From Gaiella occulta (lineage in GTDB: Bacteria; Actinomycetota; Thermoleophilia; Gaiellales; Gaiellaceae), in contig NZ_QQZY01000001.1 in NCBI RefSeq assembly GCF_003351045.1, forward strand, positions 610,177-674,176: DNA of 64,000 nt, in the 5' to 3' direction. The translations under genes were made by a program, and so were the position numbers. Under the pieces are notes generated by a model. That model made no database searches, was not told the DNA's origin, and saw only the letters and a program-made list of their open reading frames with translations. Shown here one piece after another: positions 32,922 to 41,193 of the stretch; position 1 is the first letter of the stretch; every line of letters begins with the position of its first letter.

Positions 32922-34070
32922 TCAGGGTCTGAGCAGGAGTGTGAGGTAGAGGTGTTCGATTGCCTCGACCATTTGCTTCTCGGTGCAGAAGGAGGTGGAG
33001 CGCTGGTGTGCTGCGCGCCCGAGGTGGGTTCGTAGCTCGGTGTCGCCGAGCAGCCGGCTGATCGCGTGGGCGAGTCCTTCCTTGTCGCCGGCGGGGACAA
33101 GGATCCCGGATTGGCCGTCGCGGATGAGGTCTGCTGGGCCGGCTGTGCTGGTTGCGATGACCGGGAGGCCGGCTGTCATGGCTTGAGCGAGCGCTCGGCC
33201 CATGCCTTCGTTGAGTGAGGGCTGGATGTAGAGGTCGAATCCTGCGAGCAGGGCTGCGGCGTCGTCTCGGAGGCCGAGGAAGCGGACGGCGGTTTCGATG
33301 CCGAGGTCGCGGGCCTGTGCTTGGAGTTGGGTGCGTGCTGGCCCGTCTCCGACGAGGATGAGGCGGGCGGATGGCTGGTGTTGGGCGGCGGCGGCGAAGG
33401 CGGGGAGGAGTATGTGCTGTCCCTTCACCTTGGCCAGGCGTCCGATGCAACCGACGAGGATCTCGTCGCCTGCGGCGCCGAGGGATCGGCGGGCGGCGGC
33501 ACGGTCGCCCGCGAGGTGGCTGGGGAGACCGCTCGGGATGGTGAAGAAGCGTTCGGGCTTTCCGATGCCGCGCTGCAGTTGGTCGGCTCTGCAGGTTTCC
33601 GAGATCGCGATCAGGGCGTCGCTGCCGTGGGCGCAGGCTCGCTCGACGGCGAGGTAGAGCCGGCTCGTGCGGGGCCCGAAGTAGCCGGTGAAGATATGCC
33701 CGTGGGGGGTGTGGACGATCGCTGGCGTGCGTGCGAGTTGGGCGGCGAGGCGGCCGAGGACGCCGGCCTTGGAGGTGTGGGTGTGCACGACGTCGAAGCG
33801 GCCGGCGCGGATCAGGCGGTAGAGGCGGGCGAGTGCGACGAGGTCGCTGCGGGGGCTCGGCTCCCGGACGAGTTGGGGGATGACGAGCGGCGAGAGGCCG
33901 CGGTCGCGTGCGCGTTCGAGCAGCGATCCCTCGGGTCCGTGGGAGGGGCCGGTTACGAGCACGGTCTCGTGCCCTCGTTCCTTGAGCCCGGCGACGGTGG
34001 CCAGGGTGTTTTCCTGTGCTCCTCCTACCACCAGCCGGGTGATGACGTGTAGGACGCGCAGCCGTCTCAT
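32922..34070 (-). CDS. GT4-type glycosyltransferase
   Basis: 382 residues, GT-B fold. The N-terminal glycine loop (VLHVITRLVVGGAQENTLAT) binds the acceptor side, and the C-terminal domain carries GCIGRLAKVKGQHILLPAFA and the retaining-enzyme EX7E-like region (QPSLNEGMGRALAQAMTAGL). It likely adds a sugar from a nucleotide donor to the lipid-linked repeat unit. It is the last gene of the long minus-strand glycan operon; its start overlaps the previous stop by 4 nt. Base composition is slightly lower in GC than upstream genes. Confidence 0.88.
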   Translation of the reverse strand: MRRLRVLHVITRLVVGGAQENTLATVAGLKERGHETVLVTGPSHGPEGSLLERARDRGLSPLVIPQLVREPSPRSDLVALARLYRLIRAGRFDVVHTHTSKAGVLGRLAAQLARTPAIVHTPHGHIFTGYFGPRTSRLYLAVERACAHGSDALIAISETCRADQLQRGIGKPERFFTIPSGLPSHLAGDRAAARRSLGAAGDEILVGCIGRLAKVKGQHILLPAFAAAAQHQPSARLILVGDGPARTQLQAQARDLGIETAVRFLGLRDDAAALLAGFDLYIQPSLNEGMGRALAQAMTAGLPVIATSTAGPADLIRDGQSGILVPAGDKEGLAHAISRLLGDTELRTHLGRAAHQRSTSFCTEKQMVEAIEHLYLTLLLRP

Positions 34071-35188
34071 CTCGACAGATCCTCGAGCACAGCCTCGAGC
34101 GCATCGACTGCGGCCTTGCATGTGTAGCGGGCGAGGACGTGGCGGCGTGCCCGCTCGCGCAGGTCTCCCGGGGCGGAGTCGAGGGCGCGGACGATCGTGG
34201 TGGCGAGCGCCCCGGGGGTGGTGTCGTCGGCTAGGAGAGCGGGGTCGAGCGGCGTGAGGATCTCCGGGGTCGCGCCGACGGGCGTGCCGACCACTGGCGT
34301 TCCGCAGGCGAGCGCTTCGACGGTGACGAGGCCGAATCCCTCGAGCGCGCGGGATGGCAGGACTGCCAGGTCGGCGGCGCGGTAGTAGTCGGGCAGCAGC
34401 TGTTCGGGGACGAATCCCGCGAAGGCGATGCGGCTGTCGAGTCCGAGGTGTTTGGCTGTTTGTTCGAGGTTCGTTCGTAGTGGCCCGTCGCCTGCGATGA
34501 TGAGGCGGGCTTGGGGGAAGGCTTCGAGGATGCTCGGCATGGCTGCGAGCAGGTTGTCGACACCCATTCTTGGGACGAGGTTGCGCACGGTTAGGAGCAG
34601 GGGTCCGTCGGTGGGAAGCGCCAGCCGTGCTCGCGCGGCCGCACGATCGCCGCTGGGTGAGAAGCGCGCGGTGTCGACGCCGCCCGGTATGACGCGGACC
34701 GCGGCGGGGCTGAGCCCGTGCAGGGCGTGCAGCTTGGCGGCGGAGTAGGAGGAGAGGACGAGGACGAGATCGCTTGCGCGTAGGCAGGCGCGTTCGGCCA
34801 GTTGGCGGAGTCTGACGCTGGCGGCGCGCGGGGAGGGGTGGCGGGTTGCGTGCTCTTCGGGCCAGGCGGAGTGGAACATGTAGAGGGTCGGGATGCCGAG
34901 CCGCTTGGCGGCGGTGAGGGCGCCGAGCGCGCAGGCGGGCTGGTGGCCGATTACCACGTCGGGCCGAAGCGCGTGGACGGCGGCGGCGGCGCGAAGCGGC
35001 GTTTTCGGGTTGCGCCCGATGCGCAGGATCTGGACGCCGGACTGTGCGCCAGCGGGTCCCGCGGCGCCCGAGCAGACGACCACCTGGTGGCCGCGGGCGG
35101 CGAGGCCGGCCGCGTGGATCGCGAGCAGCCGCTCGGCGCCGCCGATCACGGCCAGCGGGTCGACGTCGGCGGCGAGCAGGATTCGCAG
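34067..35188 (-). CDS. GT4-type glycosyltransferase with a probable CTG start
   Basis: 373 residues if started at CTG 35188. The expected family opening, (M)RILLAADVDPLAVIGGAERL, is encoded directly after the TAG stop of the previous gene, so no ATG, GTG or TTG can precede it in frame. An AGGAG lies 9 nt before the CTG. A GTG at 35149 would cut off the first strand. The rest is typical: LLLTVRNLVPRMGVDNLLAA and PSRALEGFGLVTVEALACGT (EX7E). It acts on the growing glycan; donor and linkage are unknown. It ends with ATGA overlap to the next gene. Confidence 0.85.
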   Translation of the reverse strand: MRILLAADVDPLAVIGGAERLLAIHAAGLAARGHQVVVCSGAAGPAGAQSGVQILRIGRNPKTPLRAAAAVHALRPDVVIGHQPACALGALTAAKRLGIPTLYMFHSAWPEEHATRHPSPRAASVRLRQLAERACLRASDLVLVLSSYSAAKLHALHGLSPAAVRVIPGGVDTARFSPSGDRAAARARLALPTDGPLLLTVRNLVPRMGVDNLLAAMPSILEAFPQARLIIAGDGPLRTNLEQTAKHLGLDSRIAFAGFVPEQLLPDYYRAADLAVLPSRALEGFGLVTVEALACGTPVVGTPVGATPEILTPLDPALLADDTTPGALATTIVRALDSAPGDLRERARRHVLARYTCKAAVDALEAVLEDLSR

Positions 35189-37105
35189 CTAGATCAGCTC
35201 CTGGAGGCGGTCGGGAGCGGAGGTGTCGCTGAAGAGCCGGTACCAGGCTTGGAACATGAGCAGCGCCCAGAGATGTTGGGAGCGGTCGCGCCGGCCGGAG
35301 GCGTGCTCGGCGAGCAGCCGGGCGACCGCCTCGGGTTTGAACAGCCCCGCGGGCTGCAACCGCTCGGGCGCGAGCAGACTCTTGACGTCGTCGGCGAGCG
35401 GGCCGCGGAGCCAGAGGTCGGTCGGGACGGAGAAGCCGCGCTTGCCGCGCCGCAGGATCGACGCCGGCAGCAGGCCCGCCATCGCCTGGCGGAGCGCCAC
35501 CTTTCCCTGCAGCCCGCGGACGCGCGCTCCGAGCGGCAGGTTGAGCGCCCAGCCGGCGAGCTCGCTGTCGCAGAGCGGCACCCGCGCCTCCAGTCCCCAC
35601 GCCATCGTGGTCGCGTCGGCGACGGCGAGCGGGTCGTGCGGAAGGTAGGTCTGCAGATCGACGAGTTGCGCGCGGGCGACGAAGGGGCCATGCGGGAACG
35701 CGCGGAAGAAGCGTTCGCCCCAGGCCAGCGAGTCGACTCCGTCTGGGCTGGTCAGGAGGTCGGCCTTCTCGGACGCGGTGAAGGCCGCGTTCCAGGCAAG
35801 GTACCGGCGCTCGAGGGGAGCGTCCGTCTCTGCGAGAAACTTCCTTGCCAGGCGGACGAGGTCCTGCGCGCGTGAGCGGCCGGAGGCAGGCAGGTGCGCC
35901 ATGAGGAGCGAGACGGCGTGGGCGAGCGGCGGGGATCCGAGAGGGCCGGCGGCCCGGATCAGCCGCTCGGCCTGGTAGCGGCGGTAGCCGGCGAAGAGCT
36001 CGTCGCCGCCGATCCCGGTGAGGACGACGGCAACCTGCCGGCGCGCCTCGCGCGCGAGCGCGAAGGAGGCGAGCGCGGTCGCGTCGCCGAGCGGCTCGTC
36101 GAGCTGCCAGGCGCACGCCGGCAGGAGCCGGCTCGTCTCGGCGGGGCCCAGGGTCGTCTCGTGGTGGTGGCAGTCGAAGTGGTTGGCGACGGTTTTGGCG
36201 GCGGCGCGTTCGTCGTAGCTGCCGGCGTTGTGGAAGCCGACGGTGAAGGTTTTCACCGGGTGGGGGGAGGCTTCGGCCATGAGCGCGACGATCGTGGAGG
36301 AGTCGAGGCCGCCGGAGAGGAAGGCGCCGACCGGCACGTCGGCGACCATGTGGGCGCGCACCGTCTCGCGTAGGCGCTCGCGTAGCTCGGCGGCGGCCTC
36401 CTCGAGCGTGAGCGGGGCGCCCTCACCGGGCGGCGGCGGCTGCCACCAGCGGGTCTGCTCGAGGCGCCCGTGCTGGAAGCCGAGCAGGCTGCCCGGCTCG
36501 AGCTTGCTCGCCGCGGCCAGGATCGTGCGCGGGGCCGGCACATACAGGTAGGTGAGGTAGTCGGAAAGGGCGACCGGGTCGAGGTCGCGGCCGAGGCCGG
36601 GCAGGCGCTGCAGCGCCTTCAGCTCGCTCGCGAAGGCCAGCCCGCCCGGGATACGGGCATGGTAGAGCGGCTTGACCCCGAAGCGGTCGCGGGCAAGCAG
36701 CAGCCGCCCCCGCTGCGCGTCCCAGAGGGCGAAGGCGAACATGCCGCGCAGCCGGGCGAGCATCGCGTCCCCCTCGGCCTCGTAGAGGTGGCAGAGCACC
36801 TCGCCGTCGGTGCGAGAGCGGAAGCGGTGTCCGGCCCGTTCCAGCTCGGCCCGCAAGCCGGCGAAGTTGTAGATCTCGCCGTTGTAGACGCAGACGATCG
36901 AGCCGTCCTCGTTCGCAAGCGGCTGGCCGCCGCCGGCCGGGTCGATCACGGCCAGCCGCCGCGAGGCAAGCCCGACCCCGGGGGCGACCCAGATCGCCTC
37001 CCCGTCGGGGCCCCGGTGGGCAAGTGCCGCCGCCATCGCCTCCAGCCAGGCGCGCTCCACCCGCCCCTCACGGTCGGCAAGCACAACCCCCGCAAGACCG
37101 CACAT
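35189..37105 (-). CDS. asnB: asparagine synthetase (glutamine-hydrolysing), copy 1
   Basis: 638 residues. MCGLAGVVLA supplies the N-terminal nucleophile Cys2 of the glutaminase domain; NGEIYNF and the RTDGEVLCHLYE segment follow. The synthetase domain has the PP-loop (VPVGAFLSGGLDSSTIVALM) and GIGGDELFAGY. In exopolysaccharide loci such enzymes often amidate sugars or amino sugars rather than make free asparagine. Nucleotides 36154-37104 appear identical to the second copy at 37988-39904; beyond residue 317 the two are divergent homologues. ATG 37105 shares its A with the upstream TGA. Confidence 0.93.
   Translation of the reverse strand: MCGLAGVVLADREGRVERAWLEAMAAALAHRGPDGEAIWVAPGVGLASRRLAVIDPAGGGQPLANEDGSIVCVYNGEIYNFAGLRAELERAGHRFRSRTDGEVLCHLYEAEGDAMLARLRGMFAFALWDAQRGRLLLARDRFGVKPLYHARIPGGLAFASELKALQRLPGLGRDLDPVALSDYLTYLYVPAPRTILAAASKLEPGSLLGFQHGRLEQTRWWQPPPPGEGAPLTLEEAAAELRERLRETVRAHMVADVPVGAFLSGGLDSSTIVALMAEASPHPVKTFTVGFHNAGSYDERAAAKTVANHFDCHHHETTLGPAETSRLLPACAWQLDEPLGDATALASFALAREARRQVAVVLTGIGGDELFAGYRRYQAERLIRAAGPLGSPPLAHAVSLLMAHLPASGRSRAQDLVRLARKFLAETDAPLERRYLAWNAAFTASEKADLLTSPDGVDSLAWGERFFRAFPHGPFVARAQLVDLQTYLPHDPLAVADATTMAWGLEARVPLCDSELAGWALNLPLGARVRGLQGKVALRQAMAGLLPASILRRGKRGFSVPTDLWLRGPLADDVKSLLAPERLQPAGLFKPEAVARLLAEHASGRRDRSQHLWALLMFQAWYRLFSDTSAPDRLQELI
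36154..37104 (-). repeat. 951-bp direct repeat, copy 1
   Basis: Apparently identical to 38953-39903 with a constant offset of 2799 nt. It covers codons 1 to about 317 of asnB copy 1, ending one base short of the start-codon first base, where the two copies differ (ATG versus GTG). Same orientation. Confidence 0.85.
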
Positions 37106-38022
37106 CAGGCGAGCTGCTCCGGGGCGGGCTCGTTCCTGGCCAGTCGAAGCGAGGCGTATCCGGCGGCGTAGGCGAGGTCGGAGACGAGGAGCAGGAAGCG
37201 CCCGCGCAGGGCGGCGAGCAGGAGCCGGGCGCCCAGCCGCGCCAGCCGGTAGGCGGGGCGGCGTACCGGCGCCCGTCCGACGAAGGGCCCCTCGGGGACG
37301 TCGAAGGCGAGCTCGGGGTGGTGGCGGCGGACCCAGGCGGCGCCGCGACCGCCGCACCAGGCCGAGCGGATCAGGCTCGGCAGGCTCGCCGGCGGCGGGT
37401 GGTAGGCCCAGCTGTCGGGGACAACGGCGACGCGACGTCCGGCCGCCCGCACGCGCTCGCGCAGGTCGGGGTCGGTGCCGCGCACGAGGTCGTCGTGCTC
37501 GCCGCCAACCTGCCGCCATAGCTGGGCGGCGACGGCGAGGCACATGTGAGTGACCATGTCGGTGTCGGTTGTCCGGTCGACGACGGGGAAGCGCATGCGC
37601 GGGAGTTGGCGGGCGACGGCTCGCTGGAACCGGCTGGCGTCGGGCGGGGGAAGCTGCGAGGGGCCGACGAGGCCGAGGCTGGGGTCGTCGACGAGCGCGT
37701 GGACGAGGTTGGCGAGCACGTCCCGGTGCCCGAGGCGCACGTCGTCGTCGATGAAGACGAGGTAGCGGCCTCTTGCGCGGACGGCGCCGACGTTGCGGGC
37801 ACGGCCGTTCGGCCTGACGCCCTGGACGACGAGCAGCTCGATGTCGGTGAGTGTCTGGCCGGCGAGGTCGGCGAGCAGCCGCTGCAGGTTGCCGTTGCGC
37901 TCGCCGTCGAGGCTGGGCACGATTACCGAGACAAGCGGCGCGGCCCCGTGCGGGGCGCCGGAGACCTGACGGACGCCTGCGGCGGTCTCAGGCGATTTCC
38001 GCCAGGAGGGGCGTGCCGGCAT
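37105..38022 (-). CDS. GT2-type glycosyltransferase
   Basis: 305 residues from ATG 38022, with AAGGAGGTGA upstream. The GT-A fold shows LVSVIVPSLDGERNGNLQRL at about residue 30, the nucleotide-binding RARNVGAVRARGRYLVFIDD with DDDV as the metal DxD site, and GTDPDLRERVRAAG. The C-terminus is hydrophobic, consistent with membrane association. It lies between the two asparagine synthetase genes, overlaps asnB copy 2 by 35 nt and touches asnB copy 1 by one base. Confidence 0.87.
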   Translation of the reverse strand: MPARPSWRKSPETAAGVRQVSGAPHGAAPLVSVIVPSLDGERNGNLQRLLADLAGQTLTDIELLVVQGVRPNGRARNVGAVRARGRYLVFIDDDVRLGHRDVLANLVHALVDDPSLGLVGPSQLPPPDASRFQRAVARQLPRMRFPVVDRTTDTDMVTHMCLAVAAQLWRQVGGEHDDLVRGTDPDLRERVRAAGRRVAVVPDSWAYHPPPASLPSLIRSAWCGGRGAAWVRRHHPELAFDVPEGPFVGRAPVRRPAYRLARLGARLLLAALRGRFLLLVSDLAYAAGYASLRLARNEPAPEQLA

Positions 38023-39904
38023 TGCGGGGCTCACCTCCTTCTGCGTGCAGCCGGTACCAGACCTCGAAGACGAGCAGCGCCCAGAGCTGGTGGCCGAGCT
38101 CCGCCCGACCGGCAAGGTGGCGCTCGGCGAGCGCCTTGACGGCAGCGGGGCGCAGGTAGCCGTCTGCCGCCGCCTGCGAGCCGGCCAGGAGCACGCTCCA
38201 GCCCGCGGGATCTTCGCGCAGCCAGCGTCCGATCGGGACGCCGAAGCCGCGCTTGCGCCGTTGCAGCACGCCGGGCGGGAGGATGTCGCGAACGGCGTGG
38301 CGGAGCACCCGTTTGCCGGTGAGCCGTCGCAGCTTGAGGCTCGTCGGTAGCGCCCAGGCGAAGGCGGCGAGGGCGGGGTCGAGCATCGGCACCCGCACCT
38401 CGAGGCCGTGGGCCATCGAGGCCCGGTCGACCTTGGTGAGCATGTCGTCGGCGAGTCCGAGCGCGAGGTCGGCGCAGGCCATCCGTTCGACCGGGCCGGC
38501 CCCATCGGGGAGGAAGGCATACCAGGCGGCCGCGGCACCGCTGCCCGCGACGGGGTCGGCGAGCAGGGCCGCCCGCGCCTGCTCGCCGAGGCAGCTGATC
38601 CGGCGGCTGTAGCGGGCGAGCGGGTCAAGCGCGGCGTCTGCCAGCAGCCGGCGCGCCCGTCCCGCCGCTCCGGTCGCCCTGCCGACGGGGGGCAGGCCGG
38701 CCGCCGCCCAGGCGGCCAGGGGAGCGAGCAGGGCCGGCGGCAGCAGGCCGGCCGGTCGCAGCAGCTGGTGGTAGCGATACCAGTCGTAGCCGCAGAACAG
38801 CTCGTCGCCGCCGTCGCCGGAGAGGACAACCGGCAGTTCGCGCGCGGCGAGGGAGCTGACGAGGTAGGTCGGGAGCGCGGAGCTGTCGGCGAACGGCTCG
38901 TCGAAGGCGGCGACAAGCGATGGCAGCTGCGCGAGCAGCGAGCGGTCGGCGATCGTCTCGTGGTGGTGGCAGTCGAAGTGGTTGGCGACGGTTTTGGCGG
39001 CGGCGCGTTCGTCGTAGCTGCCGGCGTTGTGGAAGCCGACGGTGAAGGTTTTCACCGGGTGGGGGGAGGCTTCGGCCATGAGCGCGACGATCGTGGAGGA
39101 GTCGAGGCCGCCGGAGAGGAAGGCGCCGACCGGCACGTCGGCGACCATGTGGGCGCGCACCGTCTCGCGTAGGCGCTCGCGTAGCTCGGCGGCGGCCTCC
39201 TCGAGCGTGAGCGGGGCGCCCTCACCGGGCGGCGGCGGCTGCCACCAGCGGGTCTGCTCGAGGCGCCCGTGCTGGAAGCCGAGCAGGCTGCCCGGCTCGA
39301 GCTTGCTCGCCGCGGCCAGGATCGTGCGCGGGGCCGGCACATACAGGTAGGTGAGGTAGTCGGAAAGGGCGACCGGGTCGAGGTCGCGGCCGAGGCCGGG
39401 CAGGCGCTGCAGCGCCTTCAGCTCGCTCGCGAAGGCCAGCCCGCCCGGGATACGGGCATGGTAGAGCGGCTTGACCCCGAAGCGGTCGCGGGCAAGCAGC
39501 AGCCGCCCCCGCTGCGCGTCCCAGAGGGCGAAGGCGAACATGCCGCGCAGCCGGGCGAGCATCGCGTCCCCCTCGGCCTCGTAGAGGTGGCAGAGCACCT
39601 CGCCGTCGGTGCGAGAGCGGAAGCGGTGTCCGGCCCGTTCCAGCTCGGCCCGCAAGCCGGCGAAGTTGTAGATCTCGCCGTTGTAGACGCAGACGATCGA
39701 GCCGTCCTCGTTCGCAAGCGGCTGGCCGCCGCCGGCCGGGTCGATCACGGCCAGCCGCCGCGAGGCAAGCCCGACCCCGGGGGCGACCCAGATCGCCTCC
39801 CCGTCGGGGCCCCGGTGGGCAAGTGCCGCCGCCATCGCCTCCAGCCAGGCGCGCTCCACCCGCCCCTCACGGTCGGCAAGCACAACCCCCGCAAGACCGC
39901 ACAC
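37988..39904 (-). CDS. asnB: asparagine synthetase (glutamine-hydrolysing), copy 2
   Basis: 638 residues, starting with GTG 39904 where copy 1 has ATG. The glutaminase domain and the start of the synthetase domain (to about residue 317) are identical to copy 1, including Cys2 and the SGGLDSS loop. The rest differs: SGDGGDELFCGYDWYRYHQL, KVDRASMAHGLEVRVPMLD, and a C-terminal helical region. It likely amidates a component of the glycan, by analogy with WbpS-type enzymes. It begins 2 nt after the preceding gene's stop. Confidence 0.93.
   Translation of the reverse strand: MCGLAGVVLADREGRVERAWLEAMAAALAHRGPDGEAIWVAPGVGLASRRLAVIDPAGGGQPLANEDGSIVCVYNGEIYNFAGLRAELERAGHRFRSRTDGEVLCHLYEAEGDAMLARLRGMFAFALWDAQRGRLLLARDRFGVKPLYHARIPGGLAFASELKALQRLPGLGRDLDPVALSDYLTYLYVPAPRTILAAASKLEPGSLLGFQHGRLEQTRWWQPPPPGEGAPLTLEEAAAELRERLRETVRAHMVADVPVGAFLSGGLDSSTIVALMAEASPHPVKTFTVGFHNAGSYDERAAAKTVANHFDCHHHETIADRSLLAQLPSLVAAFDEPFADSSALPTYLVSSLAARELPVVLSGDGGDELFCGYDWYRYHQLLRPAGLLPPALLAPLAAWAAAGLPPVGRATGAAGRARRLLADAALDPLARYSRRISCLGEQARAALLADPVAGSGAAAAWYAFLPDGAGPVERMACADLALGLADDMLTKVDRASMAHGLEVRVPMLDPALAAFAWALPTSLKLRRLTGKRVLRHAVRDILPPGVLQRRKRGFGVPIGRWLREDPAGWSVLLAGSQAAADGYLRPAAVKALAERHLAGRAELGHQLWALLVFEVWYRLHAEGGEPRNAGTPLLAEIA
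38953..39903 (-). repeat. 951-bp direct repeat, copy 2
   Basis: Partner of 36154-37104. The homologous genes outside the block are clearly diverged, so the sharp identity boundary at 38953 points to recent gene conversion or unequal exchange rather than simple gene duplication. Confidence 0.85.
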
Positions 39905-39906
39905 GG

Positions 39907-41193
39907 CTAGGGTCGCCTCCGTGCGGCTGTGTCGTCGAGGATGTGTGCCAGTTTGGCGGTGAGTTTGTCCCAGCGGTAGCGCTCGACCAGCTCCGCCGGG
40001 GCGTGGCCGCCGCTCTCGCCGGCCTGCCAGCCGCGGTAGAGACGGCGTACGGCGGACGCGGCGGCGGCGACGTTGGAGGGATGGACGACTGTTCCGCCGG
40101 CGGCCTGCGCGAGCCTGCCCGCTTCGCCGTCGGGCGGCGTGAGCGCGAGCAGCGGCCGGCCGGCGGCGAGGTACTCGTAGAGCTTCAGCGGGATCAGGCC
40201 GCGTCCCCCCTCCAGCGGGTCGGCGACCAGGGTGAGGACGGCGGCCGCGCGCATCGCGGTGAGCGCCTCCCGGCGCGGAACCTGGCCTGCCTGCTCGACG
40301 ACCTGCTCGAGCCCGAGCCGACGGATGCTGCCGGCAAGGCGGGCTGTATTGCGTGCGTCCTGCAGGCCGAGCAGCCGCACGCGTACGCACGCGCGCATCG
40401 CGGGCTCTGCCTCGAGCGCGGCGGCGACCGCGGCGAGCAGCGGTTCTGGGCTGCGGGGGCCGTAGAAGGAGCCTGCGTGCAGGAGCGTGAAGTGCTCGTC
40501 GCTGCCGGAGGCTTGTGGCTGTTCCGCCGGCTCGTAGCCGTTGGCGACGACGGCAGGCGGCTGCCTGGCGCCCACCGAGGCCAGGTGCTCGGCGAGCCAC
40601 TCGGTCGTAGCTACGAGCCGGTCTGCGCGGCACACGACGGCGCGCTCGAGACGCTTGTCGATCCAGGGGCGCCAGCGTCCCTGCCACTGCTGGAAGGCCG
40701 GCGTCGACCAGGGGTCCTGAAAGTCGGCGACCCAGGGCGTGCGGGTCGCGCGGCTGGCGAGTGCTCCGGCGAGGTGGGCGCTGCCCGGGCTGGTGGTCAG
40801 CACGACCTCGACGGTTCGCGCCTGCTTGAGCGCCCGCGTGGCGGCAAACGGGATCCAGCCCGCCTGCGAGTCGGGAACGAGCAGCCACTCGCGCAGCCGG
40901 CGGCCGAGCGGCGAGGGGTCGCCGTCGCCGTCCGCGCGTGCCGTGCCCGTGTCGCTTCTCAGGCGCCGGAGGGCGCGTCCCGGCTCGGCGGTCGGCGTCC
41001 GGCAGAGTTCGAGCTCGGCGGGCAGATCCGCCAAGCCCGCTGGGTCGTAGGCCCAGGAGGCTCCGGCCCTGGGTGTCACGACAACCGGTTGCCAGCCGTG
41101 TACCGGTAGATAGCGGACGAAGTGGCGTGCGCGCTGGGCCGCAGGCGACGCGATCGGCGGAAAGTCGTAGGCGAGAAAGAGGACGCGCCTCAC
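39907..41193 (-). CDS. GT4-like glycosyltransferase
   Basis: 428 residues from GTG 41193 (GTGA overlap with the previous gene). The opening VLFLAYDFPPIASPAAQRAR is typical of WcaI-like and related GT4 enzymes. The acceptor domain has TTSPGSAHLAGALASR and DFQDPWSTPAF. The donor domain has LLHAGSFYGPRSPEPLLAAV and GLIPLKLYEYLAAGRPLLAL. It probably transfers one sugar of the repeat unit. It is followed after 2 nt by asnB copy 2. Confidence 0.87.
   Translation of the reverse strand: MRRVLFLAYDFPPIASPAAQRARHFVRYLPVHGWQPVVVTPRAGASWAYDPAGLADLPAELELCRTPTAEPGRALRRLRSDTGTARADGDGDPSPLGRRLREWLLVPDSQAGWIPFAATRALKQARTVEVVLTTSPGSAHLAGALASRATRTPWVADFQDPWSTPAFQQWQGRWRPWIDKRLERAVVCRADRLVATTEWLAEHLASVGARQPPAVVANGYEPAEQPQASGSDEHFTLLHAGSFYGPRSPEPLLAAVAAALEAEPAMRACVRVRLLGLQDARNTARLAGSIRRLGLEQVVEQAGQVPRREALTAMRAAAVLTLVADPLEGGRGLIPLKLYEYLAAGRPLLALTPPDGEAGRLAQAAGGTVVHPSNVAAAASAVRRLYRGWQAGESGGHAPAELVERYRWDKLTAKLAHILDDTAARRRP

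Noticed and set aside
36154..39903. the 951-bp repeats as ends of a composite mobile element
   Set aside because: No transposase, inverted ends or target duplication; the repeats are exactly the N-terminal half of two asnB genes.
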